From Blumeriella jaapii (taxonomy: Eukaryota; Ascomycota; Leotiomycetes; Helotiales; Drepanopezizaceae), in assembly GCA_009599575.1 (NCBI GenBank), contig VWND01000026.1, positions 326,728-390,727 of the forward strand: a DNA stretch of 64,000 bases. The letters are read 5' to 3'. The stretch's first letter is position 1, and every line of letters begins with the position of its first letter. The notes under the pieces were generated by a model. That model was not told where the DNA came from, made no database searches, and saw only the letters and a program-made list of their open reading frames with translations. Position numbers and translations under genes: made by a program. Shown piece after piece: positions 21,211 to 31,308 of this stretch.

Positions 21211-24099
21211 TCAGTTCCGCACCACCAGACCTGTCCTTCTCTCCACGGCCTCAATGACTACGTACTCCTCGCTGCTCGACACCACGTCCCACTCGTCGCT
21301 GTCCAGCTCGTCCATCTGCGACTCGCTCTCGTCGATGACCTCCACGTCTCCACCAGAAGCTGCGGCCAGGATGGCCGAGTCGTCGAGCTGGGATTCTGTC
21401 AAGTCCCTCTGCTCGTTAGCGGTGGGTACGAGTACCGGCTCTTCTAGCGGCGAGACGTTGTCGGCCGTGACTTCGCTGGCCGTTCCATCATCGACGGCGC
21501 CTGGAAGAACGACGGATACTGTCAACTTAGCTGTTTTGGGCAACCGCGGCGAGTAAGAGGGAAAATCACCCGGGTCGGGGATGGGCGATGCGATTCCCGC
21601 GATGCTGTTGATGTACAGTTAGCATTGATTTCAATTCATGACGAGGAGGTTGTCAACCCTTGAAGAGACGAGACGACAGTCACCGGGCTGAAAGAGGACC
21701 GGAGACCACTAGGACAGTCTCAAGAGGAAGACGAAGATCTGGGAAGCACGTACTACTTGCAGTCCAAGCCCTTCTCCTTGCACGGCGTACAGCCAGCTTT
21801 CAGCGCATCGCATGCCACGGCCGCCATGCGACACCCACCACACGCGCGAGGGGGCTGTGGAACGTCGGAGTCTTTTTGTACTGGTGACACAGTAGAATCT
21901 AAACATGTTAGCGATTTCTCGACCGCGCTTGAGCAGACAGACGCACCCATGGCCGGAGTCTCGTCAGCAGTCGGAGCTCCTCTCACGATGAACATACAAT
22001 CCAACCCTTTCACCTTGCAAGTTCTGCATCTCGGCCTCACTCCATCACACTCTTCTCCCGCCAATCGACAGCTGCCACAGAACCGAGCAAGCTTCAACGC
22101 ACGCTCCTCCTCCTCCCTCTCCTCCCTCTCCGGTTCATGGTGCGCACAGATGGCCTCCTCGTCGAAACAGGCCAGACACGGAATGGCGAGCGTGGGATCT
22201 CTGTTCTGGATAGCCATGGCCACGACAATGGAGCTGAAGACGCCGAACCGTTCGGGATTGGGATGGAAAGCACACGCTATCTGCTCGTCGAGACACCCAA
22301 GACACGGGGACGCAGGCGAGAGCCGCTCAGAGCACAGCGGCATGCCCAACAGTGTTGGCGCGAACCCCGGCATGGTCGCGGACGCTTGACGCCCGAGACG
22401 CAGGTCTTCGAGACGAGTGTTGACGAATTCTAGGAAGCGCGGGACCTCAGACGTAGATTCGGTGGCCGTTTGACTGATGCTGCTGTGGCTGCTGGCACTG
22501 ATCTGAGTTCTTGCAGCCCAGGTCAGTTTGCCTTCGACGTCGATGTCTCCCGCTGCAGCCCTGGAGCGGTCGTGGCGCAACGCTTCGCACGTCTTGCAGA
22601 AACGATGGACCTGGCGATCACTTGGCTTGATGCGGACTCGGAGGCAGGCTTGACATAATTCGGCCGGGTGGCCAGCTTATCCTATTAGCAGGCTTGCCGA
22701 TTCTTGAAGAGAAAGAAAGAGTTGGCTTACACCGAACGGCGTTTGCATCTGTATAACGACAAGCGGAGAGACTCTCTCGACACTGGGCACACTGTGGCAG
22801 CGCATGGTCACAGAGTCGGCCATTCATCTCACAGCTGGTGCATGGTCGGAAGCTCCAAGAAGCACTCTCATGCTGTGAGGGCGATAGTCTTGCCGAGGGT
22901 CTGTCCAACGTTGTGTCGAGTCCAGCGTTAGCAAGGTAGTGAGCGGTCTCGTCTAATTTGTTGTTGTTGTTTACTAAGAGCGCCCTTTGTGCCAAGGCCA
23001 CCGGGGTCGCTGGGAAGATTCTCCTGGATTTCTCCTCGTTCTCACCTAAGACACCCATCACGTTGCTCATAGGGGTGTTTATTGAATCCTCGACTACATT
23101 CGCCGATTCGATTGCCGATTCCGAGTTCTCCGTCTCTGTCTGCTCTTGATTTCGGTTAGAGGCCGTATCTCTCGACGTCTCGCTTGGTTGACAGGACCTG
23201 GCCCTACTACCAGGATCTGAAATTTCGTATGGTTGACAGAAACGGGCCATACTACCAAGATCCAGCTTGGGCTCAAAACCGCCAGTACAGGTACGCGTCA
23301 TCTGGCCGGGCGATGTTGTGAGCGAAGGCGCTTCAGCATTGTCTGTACGGAGAATCGAACGCAAGCTGCGTGGAGTGGCTGGCCAGGCTTTCCGCGTCTC
23401 GGTACTGACTTCACATCTGTAGCACTGCTCTTCAGGAGTGCTCTTACGGTGAGCAAAGATATCCCCACAGCCACCGCAGTATGTGTTTATCCATGTGCGT
23501 TCCGTGGGAGCTGGCAGGTGTTCCTTGCGGGCGCTTTTCGTAGCGGATCCACCCGCGGACCCTTCTTGTGATGCTGAAGAGTCCTGTCCAGAATGCGAAG
23601 CCATGCAATCGATACCAGGATTGCAACTCATACCACGACCGCAGGCTTCTCGATCAGCCGTGCACTTTGACCGCGCGGTTTGGCGGCTCCCGCTTCGTCT
23701 GCGGAGAGTCTCCGTGTCGCAGTCCATGCCCATCAACAGACACTTGTCACACTTCGTGTCCTTGTGCACCGCGCTACACTCCAGACCCAAGGTGCGGCAG
23801 TTGTGGCATTCGCTCCTGGAAACGTGACTCGCGGATGCGACGTTTTCCGACGTGCTGGTGTTCGTGCTCGCCGGCGCGTAGCTCAACCAGACGCACCTCT
23901 GACACCTTGGGTGGTCATCGCCGTCGATGCTGAGGGCGAGCCCACACGGTCCGCAGGCGGGGTGTACAAGCTCGCGGTCGCAAGGGATCTGCTTGGTCTC
24001 GCAAGTATCGCAGCCGGGCCTCGATCCCGAGCATGTCACTCCGGCTCGGCGACAGCTGCGGCATGTTTGCTGGGAGAAAGTTGGTTTGGAGCTCGCCAT
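21211..24099 (-). CDS. Protein with five complete Zn(II)2Cys6-type clusters plus partial ones
   Basis: Four exons: 24099-22731, 22675-21947, 21898-21754, 21604-21211; about 878 aa. Complete C-x2-C-x6-C-x6/8-C-x2-C-x6-C clusters lie at C13-C40, C98-C127, C420-C447, C656-C683 and C719-C746. The fourth has the classical CDGVRPRC centre. Paired CxxC groups occur at 49-69, 208-229 and 464-486, and half clusters (C-x2-C-x6-C) at 581-591 and 623-633. Ordinary fungal regulators carry one N-terminal cluster with a Lys/Arg-rich first loop; here the first loops are poorly basic, so DNA binding is doubtful, and no fungal-specific TF middle domain is seen. The C terminus is acidic. Zinc binding is strongly suggested; the role is unknown. 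Intron 1 (55 bases, GCTAAT branch) is well supported. Intron 2 is 48 bases and in frame, so retention is possible. Intron 3 (149 bases) is the least certain and could hide a small exon. Confidence 0.8.
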
Positions 24100-25866
24100 G
24101 ATGGTCTTGTAGGTGGTAACTTGGGGAAGGATGAATGCTGGCTTCTCGAAAGGCCTTGATGGATGGTTACGGTGGAGTGGTCAGACCCCAAGATAAGTTT
24201 GTGAGCTCGGAGAAGCGGGGGTCATGAGGACACAGAGCTGAGGATGCTGCTGCTGCCTACTACTCTGTGCCATGCAGTGTAACTCGATGGTGTCAGCCGC
24301 ATCCACACCCTGCCCTATTGGGCCGGTTGGAGAGAGATGCTTTGGTTTTCGGTGGCCGAGGGCTTCGGTCAGATGTTCCAGGTCTTCTTGGTAGGCATAC
24401 AAGAGGACAAATGTGACATGTGAGAGCTGGCTTGGAAGTACTCCGCAATTGAACAGAACATAGGAGCCGGACATGGAACAGAGAAATTGATGCCTCGATG
24501 TCAGGCCGTCTTTGGTCGCATACTTATAGGCGTGCGAATAGCAATCAACCCCCAAGATTGGGTAAAATACAAGATGCGATTGAGAACGCGTCACAAATAC
24601 GTTACAGCCACAAGAAAATTGGCACAAAATAATCAAAACAACTGATCACATGGAATATCTCCCCTCCCCCTCTTTCCCTACCTACTGAACGTACTCGCCC
24701 AATAACGACGCCGGGTTTTCTCCCCTTTACGGCACGGCACCATACGCGAAACGTGCTTCGGATCTCTGGAGGGAAGGAAGGCCGTTCGGACGACTGGACT
24801 CCATATCGGTCAGTCGGTACTGGTATGTAAGACCAATGCACAACCTCAAGGCGTAAACACACCGTCGCCCGAAAAAGAGAAGAAGAAGACGAAGAGGAAG
24901 AAGAAGAATAAGAAGGCCAGGACCCGCGCGAAGGGAAAGCCAACGGGCCGAGCTCTCACAGGGTTGGCTCGGTTGATGCTTTGGTTGATGTCAGAGCAGA
25001 GGATTGCGGTCGAGGATTTCGGTTGAGGATAACTGTTCTGGTACTGTACCGCATGTAGCTATGTGTGTGTGCGGCGCGTGAAGGTCTCTGCTCGGAAGTG
25101 GTTGTTTTGGATCCACCCTCAATCTGTAAGTACTTTTTAAGCGAGGTCCTTCTTGCCCGAACCCGACAGATTGTCGACGTTGAAGAAACGCGGGGATAGG
25201 TCGATTCTCCCGTCGTGACGTCCGATGGGGCTCTAGATCCGGGTCAAAGAGCACTGAAGCGGAAAACAACCTCCGATTCTCGATCCTGAGGTCGCGCCGT
25301 CTTTTGGTTGTGGCCTCTCAGACGAGAATGGAGGGGGGTGGAGGTCTAACACGCGGTTGTCAACTTTTTTGCTTTGGGATTGTTTTCCGTACCAGAGCCA
25401 GTTTTACTCGTATGGATCAAGACACTCAGCTTGATGTCTATCTGTACGCTGCGAAGCCGCTGCCGTGGATAAAGAAGACGATGGGGGAAGTAGGGTTTAG
25501 AATATGCTTCTCGGCATCGGACACTCGTGTGTACACGTCAGCTTGGACATCGACTGAGGCTCCCGGCTTGATCGTATGGGTAGACTTCGCTGCCATGAAA
25601 GTGTATGGTCTGGTAAAATGTCGAAGAGGTATATTTAGATCTTCCCCTTGGGCTCGATTGATATCGAAGAGCCAGAATTCTATGAGTTGTGTAACGTCGG
25701 AGTGGGCCTATCTTGAAGCCTCAGATCCGTCTGGAAATAAAATCATATAAAATAAACATCAAGGATCTCTAAGATGACGCTAGGCCGTTCCTGATCCAGG
25801 TCATGCTTCTATAATAGAAACGCGCGGCGGATCTTCGTCACGTGAAACGCATCGACATCCCATGTT
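24100..25866. other. Intergenic, upstream of the cysteine-cluster gene; no gene seen
   Basis: Presumed promoter of the minus-strand cysteine-cluster gene at its proximal end. The remainder has no recognised coding region; a 148-codon plus-strand frame at 25304-25750 resembles nothing I know. Confidence 0.4.
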
Positions 25867-26054
25867 AGTTGAGCACAGTGAGTTAAGCACAGTAAGTTAA
25901 GCAGTGAGTTAAACAGTGAGTTAAATAGTGAGTTAAAGACTGAGTCAAATACTGAGTTAAGCACAATGAGTTAAACAGTGAGTTAAGCACAGTGAGTTAA
26001 GCACAATGAGTTAAGCACAATGAGTTAAGCACAGTGAATTAAACACAGTGAGTG
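25867..26054 (+). repeat. Degenerate minisatellite of GCACAGTGAGTTAA-like units
   Basis: About thirteen tandem units of 11-15 bases, each ending in (C)AGTGAGTTAA or a close variant. Length differences come mainly from loss of GCA/CA at the unit start. It ends in a TGTACAGTACATACATAC tract, 80 bases before the Tc1/mariner relic. Confidence 0.85.
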
Positions 26055-26140
26055 TACAGTACATACATACAGCACACCTTTACCAACCCACCATCAGACA
26101 TTCTGGACCGACATATCCCCGCCCCATCCTGACATACATA

Positions 26141-26614
26141 CTTCGTACATGGCCGAATAAACGTAGATTTGACCGTCAATGCGCACTAAATACTTGGCAA
26201 TGCTGCTTTTATTAAATATCCTAATATTTTGTGTGCCCACCTTCAGCTAAAATCACTGTAATACATTTGTTATCCATTTTTTAAGCCGGTGGATAAAAGC
26301 ATAGCTAATTTGTCGAGGAGTAAGATTCAATTGAAAAGCAATTTGAGCTTGCGAGAAATTGGTTTGAAAAAAGTTTCGATTCGCAGGCGGTTATTTCGAG
26401 TGCATTGTTTTCGTAGTGTTTTCGGCGTTGGCACTGAGTAGTATTTTTGGTCCATAGTAAATTGAATTTTTTTTAGTAGAAATTCCTGTAGTAAAACAGC
26501 GTGAGAAGCATCAAATAGTTATTGGCTAGAATGCCTGCAAAGAGTGGAATCTTCTAGAGATTACACCCTTGCCTTTACCCCTGCAAATCTACATTTAAAA
26601 GGCCATGTACGAAG
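26141..26614 (-). mobile_element. Internally deleted Tc1/mariner transposon with TIRs and TA duplication
   Basis: Left end CTTCGTACATGGCC at 26141-26154 is repeated inverted at 26601-26614. Counted from the flanking TA, the inverted repeats match at 29 of 33 positions. Each end is bordered by TA (26139-26140 and 26615-26616), the target duplication of Tc1/mariner elements. The 474-bp interior is AT-rich and carries both ends of a transposase frame on the minus strand (next entry). A full element would be about 1.3-2 kb, so the middle is missing. No other copy is seen here. It is non-autonomous and, given the frame breaks, old. Confidence 0.85.
26221..26455 (-). pseudogene. Broken Tc1/mariner transposase: N-terminal HTH joined to C-terminal tail
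   Basis: From the ATG at 26455 the frame reads a helix-turn-helix start (TRNNRLRIETFF). After one frame change it continues with QAQIAFQLNLTPRQISYAF, which resembles the first DNA-binding domain of fungal Tc1-like transposases. A second frame change leads directly into CITVILAEGGHTKY and a TAG stop at 26221-26223, the typical C-terminal end (GGHTKY/W). The whole DDE catalytic region between them is absent. No active enzyme can be made. Confidence 0.7.
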
Positions 26615-26910
26615 TATACATACCACCACACCCGGCACCACCACAGCCTCATCGGGGGGATCCTGTCTCTGCGACGCGCAACAAAAAACACCACTCCGCG
26701 CGATACGAAGTGCAACAGATCGACCGCGCATGGCAGGGCCCAAGCAAGCCAATGGGATCAGCCGCAGCCGAAGCACATGCTATCGCCCCCACCACGCCCG
26801 GATCTTGGCATCCTCGTTGCGTTTGTTGACATTTTGGCGAGCGAGCGGAGGGGGAGGTCTGTCGACGGCAGATGTAGATAGATGATGGCCCTACCTGTGT
26901 GTATGGATGT

Positions 26911-27078
26911 ATGTATGAATGTATGTATGAATGTATGAATGTATGTATGAATGTATGTATGAATGTATGTATGAATGTATGTATGAATGTATGTATGAAT
27001 GTATGTATGAATGTATGTATGAATGTATGTATGAATGTATGTATGAATGTATGAATGTATGAATGTATGAATGTATTT
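26911..27078 (+). repeat. (GTATGAAT)n array mixing ATGT and ATGA tetramers
   Basis: About 165 bases built almost purely of GTATGAAT octamers with occasional GAATGTAT phase changes. Because the period is not a multiple of three it stays open in several frames and yields spurious His/Ile/Thr-rich ORFs on the minus strand. Confidence 0.9.
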
Positions 27079-27450
27079 ATGTATGGTGAGTAGGTAGGAC
27101 CATACATACATACACACATACATACATACATAGGTAGATAAGAAAGCTTTTCAAACCTCACCTGTATGCGATTTGTGGTCTAGCAACCTATACTGCAGTA
27201 CTGCACATACTCTACGTGGCGGGATTGAGATCTACATATGTGCGAGGGAAATCAGGCAGGTACTGTAGGTACCTACCTACCTATGCATCGATCAGATCTG
27301 AAGCGAAACACACAAGCACAACGCTACAGCCCAGGCCGCCACTTGTTTGGGTTTCCCCTACACCTACTGTACAACAGTACAGTATTGATAATCCCTCCTA
27401 TCTCAATCGGGGAGTAGGTCCCGACCTACCTAGGTAGGTACCTATCACGA

Positions 27451-27524
27451 TACATACATACATACATACATACATACATACATACATACATACATACACA
27501 CACACAAACACACACACATATACA
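27451..27524 (+). repeat. (CATA)n followed by (CA)n microsatellite
   Basis: Pure TACA/CATA units at 27451-27498 pass into an imperfect CA-rich tract to about 27524. Palindromic ACCTAGGTAGGTACC-like sequence precedes it. Confidence 0.9.
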
Positions 27525-28066
27525 CGCATTTTTCTCTCCATCATCACTACCACCACCACCATCCTCATCATCATCAAAGGGTCGAGCCAGGTTTCCGTCC
27601 ATTCCATAGCTGTTTATTCCCTACAAACCCCGCCCCCCCCCTCCCCTCCCTTCTCGGAAAAACAAAATAACACAAGTTTGTACGTTTTTGAAGTCGTGTT
27701 TACAAAAAAAATCTGAATGCTTCAGTTCACTGGCGGACTGGTATGAGTAGGGATACCTATGAGTAGCGAGCCCAGCCCCGCCCGAGGCGAGGTTTGGAGG
27801 AGTCGTGTGGGACCTTTGAGCCGAGTAAAGTAGGTAGGTGGGCAGGCAGATGGGCAGGTAGGTAGGTACAGTAGGTAGGGCGAATTGAAACGTACTGGAG
27901 TGATATAGAAAAAACGCAGATTTGACACGGGAACGGGGAGATAGAGAGCGGAAATAGACAGACAGGGAGCATCACATCCCCGTATGTGTGGTATCTCGAT
28001 TTCTTTCCGTCAACAGAACCCTCCCTACCTACTCGCCCACCTCATCAACCCTAGGTAAATAGTGGT

Positions 28067-31000
28067 CTAATTCGCACTCCTCAAAAAGCTCAGCACACCC
28101 AGTCCATACGCCGCCAAGTCGCCGACCGTCACGCGGCCCGCGACATCCCTCCACTCCTCCAGCGCGGCCCTGATGTCGGCGCTGCTGCCCAGGTCCTCGG
28201 CGTGCAGGTCGAGGAAGCGCCTGAAGCAGACGTTGACGAGGTCGAAGTCGCGTCTGCGCCAGCCGGCTGGCGAGCGCGCGTACGAAGGCGACGTGCTCGT
28301 CGGGCGGCGCGAGAGAGCGGATCGAGAGGTCGAGCGCGGAAGGCGAGAGGGTCGTGAGGTGGGATAGGAAGGGGAGGTCTGGGGAGGGGGAAGGGGTCAG
28401 ATTTTGTCAAGTGGACTGCGTTCTTGGAAGGATAAGAATGGAAAGGGGGTGGTGATGTGAACGGGAATACATACAATTCCCCGACTCGCTGCCGGCGCGC
28501 AGGGTGACCGTGAACGGGCTCTCGACCTGAGGCCCCAGCTTCATGATCCTCGATCGCTCGAAGGCGGTCGTCGACTTGGTGTCTTCCACCTGCGTCACAG
28601 GCATGCTGCTATCGATACTCGGCAGGAAGAACGGCGCCTTCTCGGGCTTCTTGGGCGCTTCCTTCGGGGCGTTCCGCGCGCGGATCTCGTCGATGTATTG
28701 GAGCCCGTTCAGCACGCTCTTGGGCACGATGCTCATGGTCATCATGCGGTCGTCGAGGTCCTCGATCACATCGTAGCCTGCAGCGGCGGCGTCGTCGTCA
28801 GGCGCTTCGTCGTCCTCGAACGCGCCGCCGAGCATGCCGTGTCCGCCTTCGCCCGACGCGGTCGGGAGCGCCATGTCGGCCACTTCGCTCTCGGAGATGT
28901 GCCGCGTGGGGATGTGTCTGAAGAGCGTAATGTTGTTCCAGATGTTGACACCGACTTCGCCTTCGCATGTCGTGGCTAGGAACTGGCCCGTTGCCGAGAA
29001 GGACAGCGCTGTACATTGCCGCTCCATCCTGATGGCATCGATGAGATGTTTGGTGGCCAGGTCCCACACACGGACGATGCAGTCTGCAGAGGCAGCGATG
29101 ATCCAGTTGCCATCGTTCGAAAAGCAAAAGTCGTTGATGCGGCCTTGGCAGCCGTGGATCTCTCTGATGAGCTTCTTCGTGGCGGTGTCGAGGACTTGGA
29201 TAGAGGAGTCGGTGCAAGAGACGGCGATCAGGTCGTTGGAGGCGAGGTATTTGAGGCCGGTAAATCCAAGGTCTGATGCATGCTCATAGACGAGTTCTCC
29301 ACGTTGGAGGTTCCAGAATTTGATCTTACCGTCCAGCGAACAACTGATGACGGTTTGGCTGACTTGATCGACGACGAGCCCGGTAACCGCCTTCTTGTGC
29401 TTGCCCAGTCCCCGTGGGTAGGTATTGGGGCTTTGGCTCGCAGGCCCTTCTGCTACCAGTTGCATCTGTAGCTTCACCTTCTTGGCTTGGACCTTGGTCA
29501 ACCTGCAAGGGTATCGTTGGAGGCGTCTTCCCGACTGCAGATTGAAGGTATCAATGCCCCCCGTCTCGGATCCAACCACGGCGAAGTTTCCGCAGGGGCT
29601 CACAGCAACACTGCAGACGTAGCCTCCATCCCCCGTCTCCAAAGCCCACCGGCCGGCCTTCTTTCGTCCCCAGAACCAGGTTCGGGCACAGCTGTCCTGC
29701 CGATGTCCCGTCACCACACTTTCCCATCCCGTCGTTCCGCTGGCGGTCGCATCCGTAGGCTTCTGGCTCCGACTGGCTTCCTTCTGCCAAATCGCACCGG
29801 TCCCGGCATGTGCCCCCATCCCCCCCTCTCTATTCATCGACATGGCGATGCATGTGATCTCGGGCGCCTTCAGGTCCTCCAACGTGCTCGACTGGTCCGT
29901 CAGAGCGCTCGCTAATAGACCCAACTTTTTGGCTTTTCTTCGGATGTTGCCTTGACTGAGTTCCATACTCTGAGAATCGTTACGCAGCGACCACCCCCAG
30001 AGGCTTCGGTCCTTTCCTGCACTGAGGAGCCACTTTCCACCTCCTTCGGCGCCGTCAAAGTCCGAAGCAAGGAAGAGAAGTTGCGTAACCGGGGCCGCAT
30101 GACCGCTTCTCAAATGCAAAATCCGCGGAATGGGCGAGTATGGGGATTCGTCGAACATCCACGTCTTTAGCGAGTTGTCCAGACCACTTGTCACCACCAC
30201 CTGTTGGCCCCACAGAAACTCAACCTTGTTGACTCCACCTCCCACAGTTGCTCCAGCGTCTGATGGAGGGTTGTGTGCTCCTCGCAGTATCCCCATCACC
30301 CTCCCACCGGCGTTGAGATCCCAGAAGGTGACGTCTCCGTTGTCTGGTCCCGCGGTAGCCATGACTCCAGCCTTTCTCCCATCTTCGCCCGCCCCTAGAT
30401 TGTCGGTGCGAAAGGATATCGATGTGATGGGCGAGCTCCCTCCATCCAGGCTGATGATGGTCTTGTCTTTCCGAACATCGTGGATGATCACGGGTCCTTC
30501 CGAATACGCAATTGCCAGTAAAGACAGGGCCGGAGAAGGTTGGAGGGCCGTCACCGCACCACAGTTTGCCGCAGGTGGCATGATCGTGAAGACCAACTTG
30601 CCAGAGCTGACGTTCCATATCTCGACAGCTCCGTCTTTCCTCCCCGCGAAGATCTTGTTGAGGTAGGTGGGCATGTTCGTGATCCCTCCGGTCAACTCAT
30701 TTCCGCCTCTGGGAGCCGCAGTGGCGTACAAGGTGGTGTAGTGCTCGTACGTGCCTGATTTCCAGACCTCGATCCGCGTGGAGCAGCACCCGACGATCCA
30801 GGTACCGAATATCACAATCTGCTTGATCGATTCTTCGAGGTCCGCGGGCACATCCAACTCTGCCACCTGCCTCCCACGCTTGAAGACCCAGAATCCTGTC
30901 GGGGCGCCGTCTCCTCCCCAGGCCGCGAACACCAACTCCTTCCAGGCCAGCGTCGCGGTGATATCTGCGGGAGTATGTGGTCGGGTGAGGAAGATCAGGC

Positions 31001-31308
31001 CGAGGCCGCGCTTGAGGTCGTAGGTTTGCAGACATCTTCCGACCGAGGTTGTGATCTGGAACGTCTTGCCTCCTAACAGGACCGAGGTAAAGGGGACCGC
31101 CGTCGAGGATACCAAGCCGATTGTCTGCGCGTAGGGATTCAGTACGTACCATGCACTCTACGGTTGTGATGGCTGGGGGAGGGCGTACTCGAAATGGAGA
31201 AAAAAGTGTCGACACGCGCTTCGTTGCCCGCGGCGCATCGGCTTCGTGGAGCCTCTGTCTTTTGGGCCGCGGCCCCTCATGGCCGCGTTCGATTACCTTG
31301 GAAGGCAT
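28067..31308 (-). CDS. utp21: U3 snoRNP / SSU processome WD40 protein UTP21
   Basis: WD-repeat protein of the small-subunit processome (yeast Utp21, human WDR36), needed in the nucleolus for early 18S rRNA processing. Exons on the minus strand: 31308-31189, 31124-28475, 28378-28067; introns 64 and 96 bases. Landmarks: FSPFR/TIGLVSS across intron 1, then TSVGRCLQTYDLKRGLGLIFLTRP in the first propeller, repeated GH/WD-type blades (IKFWNL, VRVWDLATKHL), an acidic insert near the end of the propellers, and the Utp21 C-terminal domain (SALDLSIRSL, RDFDLVN). Exon 3 is one base out of register: the first third reads in the spliced frame to about 28256, and the rest (RDFDLVNVCF through LRSAN, stop at 28067) reads one base off. 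A residual sequencing indel is likelier than loss of an essential gene. Corrected length would be near 1026 aa. Confidence 0.9.

Larger units (their letters stand above)
26618..28066. other. Repeat-bearing gap 3' of UTP21; no gene seen
   Basis: Contains octanucleotide and tetranucleotide arrays (separate entries) and many AGGTAGGTA/TACCTACC words. No supported coding frame. Confidence 0.5.

Noticed and set aside
25304..25750. 148-codon plus-strand frame
   Set aside because: No recognised domain, no splice signals, no neighbours supporting it; a real orphan gene cannot be excluded.
26649..27161. His/Ile/Thr-rich minus-strand frames
   Set aside because: Direct translation of the GTATGAAT array.
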